A DNA stretch of 57,359 bases, from assembly GCA_913020705.1 (NCBI GenBank), contig CAJWBY010000009.1, positions 1 through 57,359 on the forward strand, in the 5' to 3' direction. This document shows, piece after piece, positions 48,211 through 56,147 of the stretch; position 1 is the stretch's first letter; every line of letters starts with the position of its first letter. This stretch comes from an uncultured Colwellia sp. (lineage in GTDB: Bacteria > Pseudomonadota > Gammaproteobacteria > Enterobacterales > Alteromonadaceae). Made by a program: the position numbers and the translations under genes. The notes below the pieces were generated by a model. It was not told where the DNA came from. It saw only the letters and a list, made by a program, of their open reading frames with translations, and made no database searches.

Positions 48211-48729
48211 TCATTGTTCACGTAATATAAGTTGCTTACCTACTTGACTGAATTCTACCCTTTTTAATGCGCTCATGCCCAATAGAATTTGATTTGATTG
48301 CATACTCGGGTTGATGTGAGCACTAACATCATACAAATAAATATTACCTATACTGAGTTGTTGTAATTTTGTTTGATAAACAGTGGTGGTGCCATTTGCC
48401 GTATTTACCAGAGACTCTCTAGAGCCCGTTAACTGTAATTCCTCTGCAATATGAGCAGGAATTGATACTTGAGTTGCTCCAGTATCAAGTAAAAAAACGA
48501 CAGGCATTTCATTGATTTCACCATGTACCACATAATGTCCTTGGCGATTTTGCAGTAATTTAACCTCTGCTTTACCTTGATTACTCAAACTGATTTCAGG
48601 ATCTCTATTTGGATCCCATTGTTTATCAAGAACATCTTGGAAGAAAAACACGAGTAATGCCAACGCAGATATCCACGCTAACCAAATAAATATTTTTCCC
48701 ATTTTGTTTGTCGAATCAATTTCAGTCAT
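48211..48729 (-). CDS. Retropepsin-like (clan AA) aspartic protease, membrane-anchored
   Basis: The 172-residue protein has an N-terminal transmembrane helix (IFIWLAWISALALLVFFF), a periplasmic region and a single-domain aspartic protease fold with VFLLDTGATQVSIPAHIAEEL as the DTGA active site, followed by NGTTTVYQTKLQQLSIGNIYLYDVSAHINP and ILLGMSALKRVEF. This matches the bacterial TIGR02281-type retropepsin-like family, which is thought to dimerise for activity. The substrate is unknown. It is divergent from ampD (44 nt apart) and sits upstream of nadC. Confidence 0.87.
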   Translation of the reverse strand: MTEIDSTNKMGKIFIWLAWISALALLVFFFQDVLDKQWDPNRDPEISLSNQGKAEVKLLQNRQGHYVVHGEINEMPVVFLLDTGATQVSIPAHIAEELQLTGSRESLVNTANGTTTVYQTKLQQLSIGNIYLYDVSAHINPSMQSNQILLGMSALKRVEFSQVGKQLILREQ

Positions 48730-48772
48730 ACTCTACACATAGAACCGCAAAATTTAATATTAACGCTATTGT

Positions 48773-49366
48773 ATGACGAAAGACTTTAAAAATAAATTAT
48801 CAACGAAACAAAACAGTGATATGCCCATTCTAAATGGTTGGCTTGTTAAAGCCGAACGGCAAAAATCACCACATTTTAGTCTGCGTGATAAAAGTGCAAC
48901 CGTTTATTTATTAGTTGTACATAATATATCGTTGCCTCCTAAGCAGTTTGGAGGAGGTTATATTACTGATTTTTTCTTAGGAAACTTAGATAGAAGCGCT
49001 AACCCTTATTTCGAAGAAATTGCGCATTTGAAAGTTTCTGCTCATTGTTTGATCACAAGAGAAGGACAGATCATTCAATATGTTTCATTCGATGACAAAG
49101 CTTGGCATGCTGGGGTATCGTCATACCAGTCGAAAGAAAATTGTAATGAATTTTCTATAGGTATCGAATTAGAAGGCGCAGATGATATCTCTTATACTGA
49201 AGAGCAATATCATTCATTGGCTAAATTAACTCAAACACTACAAAAAAACTACCCTGATATAAAAGATAATATTACGGGGCATAGTGACATCGCTCCAGGG
49301 AGAAAAACAGACCCAGGTGACGCTTTTAATTGGGAACATTTTTATCATTGCTTAAAGTCTAGTTAA
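48773..49366 (+). CDS. ampD: 1,6-anhydro-N-acetylmuramyl-L-alanine amidase AmpD
   Basis: AmpD is a cytoplasmic zinc amidase that recycles muropeptides and so keeps the beta-lactamase inducer low. The 197 residues belong to the amidase-2 fold: VVHNISLPP with the first zinc His, SAHCLITREGQIIQYVSFDDKAWHAGVSSY, NEFSIGIELEG, and GHSDIAPGRKTDPGDAFNW with the second His, the Lys and the third ligand Asp. All are present. ampE follows after 59 nt, as in E. coli. Confidence 0.96.
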   Translation: MTKDFKNKLSTKQNSDMPILNGWLVKAERQKSPHFSLRDKSATVYLLVVHNISLPPKQFGGGYITDFFLGNLDRSANPYFEEIAHLKVSAHCLITREGQIIQYVSFDDKAWHAGVSSYQSKENCNEFSIGIELEGADDISYTEEQYHSLAKLTQTLQKNYPDIKDNITGHSDIAPGRKTDPGDAFNWEHFYHCLKSS

Positions 49367-49425
49367 TTTAATAGCAAAGAGTATATAATCATTTTTAAAG
49401 AATATTATAAAATTAGGAAAACGTT

Positions 49426-50355
49426 ATGAGTCTTATAAGCTTACTTATTGCATTGGTCGCAGAACGATATTTGTCGACATCAGTGTGGCAATTTAAAACA
49501 TACTTTACTGCATATGTTAGCTTATTTAAAAGCTCAAAATTAATGGATGTAGCCAAGAAATCTATAGTGTTACAACTGATATTTATTGCTATCCCCGTTG
49601 TTATTTGTGATGTGCTTATCGAACTTGTTGATGACGGTTTACTTTATTTAGTTTTCTCCACCGTTATATTAATTGTTTGTTTCGGCTGTGTTAAAACCCG
49701 ACAGTGCTATAAAGATTATTTAATGTCTGCTTTTCGTGGTGAACCTACTTCGTGCGAATTGCATCATAGCCAATTACAGCAAGACACTAGCAGTGCGCCA
49801 ATGAGTTTTGGGCAACTTTTAGTATGGTTAAATTATCGATACTTTATTGCTATTATGATTTTCTTTGTTGTTTTTGGCCCTGCCGGTGCATTATTTTATC
49901 GTTTATTGGTAACGATGAATGAAACACCTGAAGCGTTAGATAAAGAATGTACCAAAGATGATACTCAAATTAACGTAGAAAATGATGATACTGAAACATC
50001 TGTAGAAGTTGAAGAAGAGCCTCAAGCAACAAATTCAAGTGAAAAAATGGAAACGCCTATTTTAAAAGATATTTTATTTTGGGTTGATTGGTTGCCGGTT
50101 CGTATCGTTGCTTTTGGTTACATGCTTGTAGGACACTTTTCAAAAGCAATGCCTGTATGGTTAGAGAATTTATTCGATATAAACAAGCAGCCAAATCAGA
50201 TCCTTATTAACGTTGCACAAAAATCTGAAGATTTTATGGTGGATCCTGATGATTGTACCGCAGAACCTTGTTTATTAGTGAGGTTAGCAAAACGGACATT
50301 ATTGTTATGTTTAGCGGCGATTGCCATACTGATCTTAACCGGGATTCTTAACTAG
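49426..50355 (+). CDS. ampE: AmpE membrane protein
   Basis: AmpE is a polytopic inner-membrane protein of the CobD/CbiB-like fold, coupled to ampD; its biochemical role is unclear. The 309 residues begin SLISLLIALVAERYLSTSVWQF, with helices around 45-90 and 135-160 (FIAIMIFFVVFGPAGALFYRLL), then ILFWVDWLPVRIVAFGYMLVGHF and a C-terminal helix. An acidic insert of about 45 residues (EALDKECTKDDTQINVEND onward) between the third and fourth helices makes it longer than E. coli AmpE (284). A terminator follows. Confidence 0.9.
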   Translation: MSLISLLIALVAERYLSTSVWQFKTYFTAYVSLFKSSKLMDVAKKSIVLQLIFIAIPVVICDVLIELVDDGLLYLVFSTVILIVCFGCVKTRQCYKDYLMSAFRGEPTSCELHHSQLQQDTSSAPMSFGQLLVWLNYRYFIAIMIFFVVFGPAGALFYRLLVTMNETPEALDKECTKDDTQINVENDDTETSVEVEEEPQATNSSEKMETPILKDILFWVDWLPVRIVAFGYMLVGHFSKAMPVWLENLFDINKQPNQILINVAQKSEDFMVDPDDCTAEPCLLVRLAKRTLLLCLAAIAILILTGILN

Positions 50356-50387
50356 TATTAGTTGCTTGGTTGATATGTTTTAAAGGG

Positions 50388-50413
50388 AGCCTCATTTATA
50401 ATGAGGCTTTTTT
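50388..50413 (+). terminator. Intrinsic terminator after ampE
   Basis: AGCCTCATT and AATGAGGCT form a perfect 9-bp stem with a TAT loop and are followed by TTTTTT. topB converges from the right. Confidence 0.92.
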
Positions 50414-50430
50414 GTTATTTGAACGTTTAT

Positions 50431-52365
50431 TTATCCTGCTTTTTTGAAACGCGTTTTTCTTTTTGTTTTCCGTTTAAAGGGGACTTTTGGCAGTTGATCA
50501 AAAGACTGCTGTTCTGCTTGAATCACCATATCCTTTAATGTAGTCGTTAATGGTGTGATAAAACTTTGATAATTACTTTTTCGTTCACTAATATCATTGA
50601 GTGTTGCTTCCCATTGTGCTGTCATATCTGGCGTAGTTGCCATTGTTGGTAAAGCGTTAATAAGTGAAGTACCAATTTCAGTTGCGGTGATATTTTTTCC
50701 TATTCGTTGCAAGAATCCTCGTTTGAATAGTAATTCAATAATGCCTGCTCTAGTCGCTTCAGTGCCTAAGCCATCTGTTTCCTTGAGAATTTTTTTTATA
50801 TTGATGTTTTGAACAAAACGGGCAATACCTGTCATAGCGCTGAGTAGTGAAGCGTCATTGTATGCTTTGGGCGCTATTGTTACCTTTTCAGCAATTAACC
50901 CTTGCTCACAATGTAATGTTTCTCCTTGCTGTAGTTTGGGTAAAAGCTGTTCTGAAAATGAATCGTGCTCGCTGTTTGAGTCAGTATTGCTTTTGGATTT
51001 ACTTGATTGGAACATAACTTTCCAACCTATTTGCTGCTGTACTTTAGCATTTACCGTAAATTTTCCTTTAGCAATATCAAGCTCTACTTGCGTTTGTTGA
51101 TAAAGATAAGGAGGATAAAACTGTGCGAGATATTGTCTAATTATGAGCTGATAAATGTTTTTTTCAAAAGAGTTAAGAGAAATACTGTTTGCTGATTTTT
51201 CAGTCGGAATTATGGCGTGATGAGCACTCACTTTACTATTATTCCAAGCCTTACTTTTCATTTTACAGTCAGCATTTTTTGCAAAATCAGCATACTTATC
51301 GTTTGACCTCGATAAAATTTTAATAATAGCACTAGCCTGTTTATGGTGTTCTACAGGTAAATATCGACAGTCTGATCTTGGATAAGTGATAAGTTTATGT
51401 TTTTCATATAAAGCCTGACAAACATCAAGTACTAATTTTGCATTCATTGAAAATTGCTTCGCAGCATCAATCTGTAATGCTGATAAATTATAAGGAAGCG
51501 CAGCAAATTGCTTTTTATCTTGTTCAGAAACTAAAGTAACATTGGCTGGTTTATCTGTGATGCGGCTAACAACGTTTTCTGCGAGTGCCTTATTTGTGAC
51601 TTTTTTATTATCATCCATATAGGGAGCACAAGCATCACTTGGTTGCCATTTTGCGGTAAATTTCTCACCTGTAGGAGTAATGATTTTTGCATAAACATCG
51701 AAATAATCGTGAGGGACGAAGTTAGCGATTTGACGATCTTTTTCTACAACTAAACCTAAAAGTGGTGTTTGAACGCGACCCACTGAAAGTACGCCATTAA
51801 AGCCAACTTTTTGGCCTTGTAATGTATAAGCACGAGTTAGGTTTATGCCGTAAAGCCAGTCAGCGCGTGAGCGAGCAAGGGCTGAAATAGATAATGGCAT
51901 GAAATCTTGATTACTTTGTAATGAATTTAATGATCTTTTAACGGCAGGTAAATTTAAATCACTGATCAATAAACGTTTAACTTTTTGTTTTTTAGTTTTA
52001 GATACTTTTAAAAAATCAATAACTTCATCTACTAACAACTGTCCTTCACGATCTGGATCGCCAGCATGAATTATTTCGCTGGCACTTTTTACTAATTTTC
52101 GTAATACCGTAAGTTGTGTACGTGTTTGTGCTTTTGGTGTTAACTGCCATTGTTCAGGAATAATGGGTAGATGATCCATTCGCCATTTTTTAAAGTCATC
52201 GTTATACACTTCTGGATTTGCTTGCTCAAGAATATGACCAATGCACCAGCTCACTACATCGCCGTTGCCTAGCTCGATATAGCCCTTTTGATTTTTATGA
52301 GGTTTGGGTAAGGCTGCCGCAATGGCGCGCCCTAAACTTGGTTTTTCGGCAATATATAATTTCAC
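50431..52365 (-). CDS. topB: DNA topoisomerase III
   Basis: TopB is a type IA topoisomerase that decatenates and relaxes DNA. The start is taken as GTG 52365 (reading MKLYIAEKPSLGRAIAAALP) because GGAA lies upstream and the sequence then matches relatives; the frame is open to 52377. The 644 residues show the Toprim motifs EKPSLGR and HAGDPDREGQLLVDEVIDFL, the catalytic Tyr in LITYPRSDCRYLP, GRVQTPLLGLVVEKD, and DGLGTEATRAGIIELLFKRGFL. The end is Lys/Arg-rich without zinc fingers, as in E. coli TopB (653 residues). Confidence 0.97.
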   Translation of the reverse strand: MKLYIAEKPSLGRAIAAALPKPHKNQKGYIELGNGDVVSWCIGHILEQANPEVYNDDFKKWRMDHLPIIPEQWQLTPKAQTRTQLTVLRKLVKSASEIIHAGDPDREGQLLVDEVIDFLKVSKTKKQKVKRLLISDLNLPAVKRSLNSLQSNQDFMPLSISALARSRADWLYGINLTRAYTLQGQKVGFNGVLSVGRVQTPLLGLVVEKDRQIANFVPHDYFDVYAKIITPTGEKFTAKWQPSDACAPYMDDNKKVTNKALAENVVSRITDKPANVTLVSEQDKKQFAALPYNLSALQIDAAKQFSMNAKLVLDVCQALYEKHKLITYPRSDCRYLPVEHHKQASAIIKILSRSNDKYADFAKNADCKMKSKAWNNSKVSAHHAIIPTEKSANSISLNSFEKNIYQLIIRQYLAQFYPPYLYQQTQVELDIAKGKFTVNAKVQQQIGWKVMFQSSKSKSNTDSNSEHDSFSEQLLPKLQQGETLHCEQGLIAEKVTIAPKAYNDASLLSAMTGIARFVQNINIKKILKETDGLGTEATRAGIIELLFKRGFLQRIGKNITATEIGTSLINALPTMATTPDMTAQWEATLNDISERKSNYQSFITPLTTTLKDMVIQAEQQSFDQLPKVPFKRKTKRKTRFKKAG

Positions 52366-52717
52366 TATTATTTCCAAAAGCTCTTCTCATCCATTGGAAT
52401 CAGTTTAGCATGATAACTGTTTTTTTATACAGTTATAATTCCTATGATTATAACGTAAATTTTTGTGGGGTATAGTAGGTATATTAAAATCATGGCGTTT
52501 ATTTGATAATTTTGCGTGTTTATAGCAATTATATTTCATTTAATCGGTCTTATTATTACCTTATGAATACTTTACTCAATTTACACTTTAGGAGTGCGTT
52601 ATTTAATGCAAGTTCCTGTAAACTATAAATTACAGCATGTAAGTTTAGTATCAACAGTTCAAGATATGTTCAGTTTTATCATGGCATGTTTAGCAAATAA
52701 TGAAGGGAAATTGAATA
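52366..52717. other. Intergenic region between topB and the glutaredoxin-like gene
   Basis: About 350 nt of AT-rich sequence with the divergent promoters of topB (minus) and the glutaredoxin-like gene (plus). An ATG at 52606 opens a 47-codon frame (MQVPVNYKLQHVSLVS...) with TTAGGAG 13 nt upstream that runs into the glutaredoxin gene; I do not accept it as a gene but note it as a possible leader peptide. No terminator or repeat stood out. Confidence 0.45.
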
Positions 52718-52945
52718 ATGAAAAAAATTGTTTTATACAGTATGAGTAATTGTCCTCATTGTGACACGGCAAAAGCTTATTTTGAAAAACATCGTATTAC
52801 TTACCGTTTGTGTAATGTAAAAACGCCAGCGGGGCAGAAAGAATTCCGCCGAGCGAACTTTAGATCGGTACCGGTAATAAAGATTGGCGACGAATATCTT
52901 CAAGGTTTTAAAGTCGCTGATTTTAACAAGATCTACAATAACTAA
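52718..52945 (+). CDS. Glutaredoxin-like thiol-disulfide protein, 75 residues
   Basis: A short thioredoxin-fold protein. The N-terminus KKIVLYSMSNCPHCDTAKAYFEKHRI has the active-site CPHC (12-15, dithiol type), followed by FRSVPVIKIGDEYLQGF with the cis-Pro glutathione/thiol-binding loop and a C-terminal helix. It is shorter than classical glutaredoxins (about 82-85 residues) and lies closest to the NrdH-redoxin and small glutaredoxin groups. It reduces disulfides in the cytoplasm; the partner is unknown. A 117-nt gap precedes the downstream cyclase gene. It is noteworthy beside ovoA, a thiol-histidine biosynthesis gene. Confidence 0.85.
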   Translation: MKKIVLYSMSNCPHCDTAKAYFEKHRITYRLCNVKTPAGQKEFRRANFRSVPVIKIGDEYLQGFKVADFNKIYNN

Positions 52946-53062
52946 TATGACTTTATGTTGATATAAATTATGATTTTATTGCTTTAACTCGTTTTAAAAA
53001 AATCTCTATGTTAAAGTAAAATCATTGAATAAATTGACAGTGTCATTGATCACGGATGTGTA

Positions 53063-54967
53063 ATGAAGTTTGATTTTTATAGCGTTTTTCTATTTGTTTT
53101 TATTGTATTTAGTTTTACCTGTCCTCAATCACAGGCAAGTAATAGTGCGCAATTAGCAGCAGATACGATAGACCAAGTCGATATTTCAATTAGACTATTG
53201 AACATGGACGACGAAATTCATCAAGAACCCTTGCGTGCATATCAACAAATATTAACCCTAGAAAATACTTTTTCCGACATGCCAAAATTACAGAAACTTT
53301 GGTGGTTATTACGTAAAGCACAAGCCGAAAATTTGCTCTATTTCTATTCGGATTTTAATAAAACAGTTGTGCAAGCACTAGCACTTATCGATGCTGAAAC
53401 TCCCGCAATCATCAAAGGCAACCTTTATATATTTCAAGGACTAACCTTTCGCCGAAGTGCTCAGTATGCTGATTCGACAATTATTCTTCGTAAGGCTATG
53501 TCTATAGCTAAAGCAGAAAAGTTAACCTATCTTTTTATTATCGCCAAACAAGAAATTGCTTACATTAAAAGTTTAACGGAACTGTTTGAGTTGTCATTAA
53601 TTGAAATGCAAGAAGCTTACTTGGAAGCATATTCATTAAAAGATGATTTTCTTATCGCCATTATTAATGAAACGTATGGTGCTATTTATGGTTATATGAA
53701 GGATTATGAAAAGTCGATTGAGTATTATCAAAAAGCACTGAAGACTTATGAACGTTTACATTATCCCTCCCATGTTTCAGAGGCTATTTATGGCATTGCA
53801 GCAACCTATCGTTATTGGCAAAAATATGAATTATCGATTCGTTATTTCGAGCTTTATCAAGACAATTTAACTTATACACCTAACACCGATATTTCATTCT
53901 TTTCTGCCTACGGTTTGGGCATGACACTCGCTGAAAAAGGTGACTGTTTAAAGGCGATCGATGTCATTAATCGTGCATTAACGTTAAACGGATTAATTGA
54001 TTACAACGCAGAACTATACAAACAGCAGGTTCACTGTTTTATTATATTAGGTGAACTAGACAAAGCCCAAGCATCTTTGACTAAAGCTGAAAATATATTT
54101 TTGTCTTTACCTGAATTGGTAGGCACGGAATGGCAACTTGAAGTGGTAAAACTTGCAGCTGATCTCGCACATGCAAGAAATAACGACAGTGAAGCTTTTC
54201 AATTATCTAGAGAGTATTACGAACAATATAACCAGTTATTGGTAAAAAATTCTAGTACACGCCTTACCAGTGCACGTGCCGCTATGGAAAATGAACGAAA
54301 ATACATTGAAGATGCACTTATGCAACAACGACAGAAAGTTATTGCGTTAGAAAATGAATCAATGAACCAACAAGAATTACAAAATATATATTTATTGATC
54401 TTTATTCTATGTAGCAGCGTAATTGTTATAACAGTGATAACTATTCAGTATATGAATAATAAGAAGATGTACGCAGTTTCGATTAAAGACTCATTATCAA
54501 ATCTATATAATCGCCGCTATATTTTTGAATATTTATCTAATTACTTAAAAGGTAAGATAGTAGAAAAAACGGATCTGTCAGTTATATTATTCGACATAGA
54601 TAACTTTAAAGGGGTTAATGATCAATTTGGTCATCCTTTTGGAGATACTATTATTAAAACTGTAGCGGATATTTGCCTTGATGTATTTCGTTGTGAAGAT
54701 GTTATAGGTCGGATTGGCGGTGAAGAATTTTTATGTATTTTGCCCCATACAAGTGAAAAGCAATCCAAAGTCATTGCAGAACGTTTTTTGAAAAAAATTA
54801 GCAAGCAAACCTATCTAAACAAGCCGGGGTTACAAATCACCGTAAGTATAGGTATTACTGCTTTGTCTGAAGTTAGCCCTACGAGTGAAAAGTTATATTT
54901 ACATGCTGACGCAGCACTTTATCAAGCAAAGAGTAATGGCAAAAATAATGTGGTTATTTATCAATAA
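53063..54967 (+). CDS. TPR-containing membrane diguanylate cyclase, 634 residues
   Basis: The architecture matches the protein at 10122: a signal sequence (FYSVFLFVFIVFSFTCPQSQA), about 400 periplasmic residues with TPR-like helices (YEKSIEYYQKALKTYERL, KYELSIRYFELYQD, GDCLKAIDVINRALTL), a coiled segment (RQKVIALENESMNQQ), a transmembrane helix (IYLLIFILCSSVIVITVITI) and a GGDEF domain with DSLSNLYNRR, LFDIDNFKGVNDQFGH and GGEEF at 552-556. An RxxD I-site (RCED) five residues before GGEEF is intact, so product inhibition is expected. The next gene starts 18 nt after its stop, so it may be co-transcribed with the glutamine-synthetase-like gene and ovoA. Confidence 0.91.
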   Translation: MKFDFYSVFLFVFIVFSFTCPQSQASNSAQLAADTIDQVDISIRLLNMDDEIHQEPLRAYQQILTLENTFSDMPKLQKLWWLLRKAQAENLLYFYSDFNKTVVQALALIDAETPAIIKGNLYIFQGLTFRRSAQYADSTIILRKAMSIAKAEKLTYLFIIAKQEIAYIKSLTELFELSLIEMQEAYLEAYSLKDDFLIAIINETYGAIYGYMKDYEKSIEYYQKALKTYERLHYPSHVSEAIYGIAATYRYWQKYELSIRYFELYQDNLTYTPNTDISFFSAYGLGMTLAEKGDCLKAIDVINRALTLNGLIDYNAELYKQQVHCFIILGELDKAQASLTKAENIFLSLPELVGTEWQLEVVKLAADLAHARNNDSEAFQLSREYYEQYNQLLVKNSSTRLTSARAAMENERKYIEDALMQQRQKVIALENESMNQQELQNIYLLIFILCSSVIVITVITIQYMNNKKMYAVSIKDSLSNLYNRRYIFEYLSNYLKGKIVEKTDLSVILFDIDNFKGVNDQFGHPFGDTIIKTVADICLDVFRCEDVIGRIGGEEFLCILPHTSEKQSKVIAERFLKKISKQTYLNKPGLQITVSIGITALSEVSPTSEKLYLHADAALYQAKSNGKNNVVIYQ

Positions 54968-54985
54968 AAAATCTATTACCTTACT

Positions 54986-56119
54986 ATGAAAAAAACAATT
55001 CCATTAACGACTCAAGCCATAATATTATTGCAAAATCATATAAAAAACCTTGGTTTTATACCTGTTATTCACTTCGAATTGGAAGGTTGTTACCAACTTA
55101 ATTTGAAAGTGAAAGAATTCTCATTGAATTTCTCTCGCATTAATCGTCAACTGGCCAATGCAGGCATTGACGGAGAGCTTGTGCCAGAATATTGGAGTAA
55201 TCAGTGGGAGTATGTTTCTCTTTTTAATGGTCAGTCACCTTTAAAAGAAGCTGATAACTTACGTCAAGCGATGACAATATTACCTCGTCTATTTGCTGAG
55301 CAAGGTATCTATAAAACGTTAATCAAACCTGTTGTATGGGCGGGCGACAAAGGTAAGTTAGCAAACGGTAGTGGTGACATATTTACCACCGAAACTCGTT
55401 CTGTTCATATTCCTAATGCGGTACAGATGAATATTAGTGCGATTGATAGAGAAGGTAATAATATTATTATCGATGGCGGTTTTGGTGAATATTTACAACA
55501 ATGTTTTCTCGATACTAGCTTAAACTGCTGCTTGATTTATTTGCCAGAAGAAGAGGCCTTCGAGCGTTTAGCGCTAAAGAGTAAATATGGATTGGCTGCT
55601 GAACTCTGTTCGCCTATCGATATTTCGGGCGGTCATCAAGGCAGTATTGCTTTATATAAAGAAGTCGGTAAACATAATCAAGCGATGGGCGAAGAACCGT
55701 TACTCTACGACCATAACAATGAAGTATTAGTGAGTCAGCAAAATTGGCAGAAAACCGCTCGAATCGAACATAGAATCGGTGCATCAAGCATACAATATAA
55801 TGCTTATTTCAATATTATTTATGCTTTATTGAACTTAATCGACGCACTTGAAGTATATAAAAGTGATAGTTGTGTTCGATTGCTTCGCGAAGAAGCGCAT
55901 CAACAGGATTTGCCATTGTCATTATATGATAATCATTTTACGACTGATTTAGGTGCAATTTCATTATTTGAAAACGACAACTGGTTTAGTGAAAGTTTAA
56001 ATAAGCTATCCGGTCAATCTTCAGGTCGTGATGAAATTCTTAGGCTGCCGAATTTAGGTGATAAATTAAAACAGATGATTTTAGCACCATATCAGCAGAA
56101 ACTTATTCTCAATCATTGA
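54986..56119 (+). CDS. Divergent glutamine-synthetase-fold protein upstream of ovoA, 377 residues
   Basis: I do not know a named family, but the order of motifs matches the catalytic domain of glutamine synthetase-type ligases. FELEGCY at 30-36 matches the E-x-E metal motif. EYWSNQWEY at 68-76 matches EYAPGQ-x-E. PLKEADNL at 85-92 and AEQGIYKTLIKPV match the helix and strand that follow. VQMNISAIDREGNNII lies where the histidine loop (GMHVHQSL) should be, and ARIEHRIGASSIQYNAYFNIIYALLNLIDAL at 258 onward matches RIExR...ANPYLALAA. Glu31, Glu33, Glu68, Glu75 and Glu261 look conserved, while the metal-ligand His is replaced by Gln147. The usual N-terminal beta-grasp domain is missing, since E-x-E is already at residue 31. 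Its reaction is unknown; a gamma-glutamyl or amide ligation near ovothiol metabolism is a guess. ovoA starts 28 nt downstream. Confidence 0.7.
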   Translation: MKKTIPLTTQAIILLQNHIKNLGFIPVIHFELEGCYQLNLKVKEFSLNFSRINRQLANAGIDGELVPEYWSNQWEYVSLFNGQSPLKEADNLRQAMTILPRLFAEQGIYKTLIKPVVWAGDKGKLANGSGDIFTTETRSVHIPNAVQMNISAIDREGNNIIIDGGFGEYLQQCFLDTSLNCCLIYLPEEEAFERLALKSKYGLAAELCSPIDISGGHQGSIALYKEVGKHNQAMGEEPLLYDHNNEVLVSQQNWQKTARIEHRIGASSIQYNAYFNIIYALLNLIDALEVYKSDSCVRLLREEAHQQDLPLSLYDNHFTTDLGAISLFENDNWFSESLNKLSGQSSGRDEILRLPNLGDKLKQMILAPYQQKLILNH

Positions 56120-56147
56120 TCCATAATAAATAACTAAAAAATAAAAT

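Noticed and set aside
52606..52749. 47-codon frame starting MQVPVNYK upstream of and overlapping the glutaredoxin-like gene
   Set aside because: A TTAGGAG lies rather far upstream and the frame runs about 30 nt into the glutaredoxin gene. No recognisable domain, signal or conserved feature supports it; it could be a leader peptide but I cannot show that.
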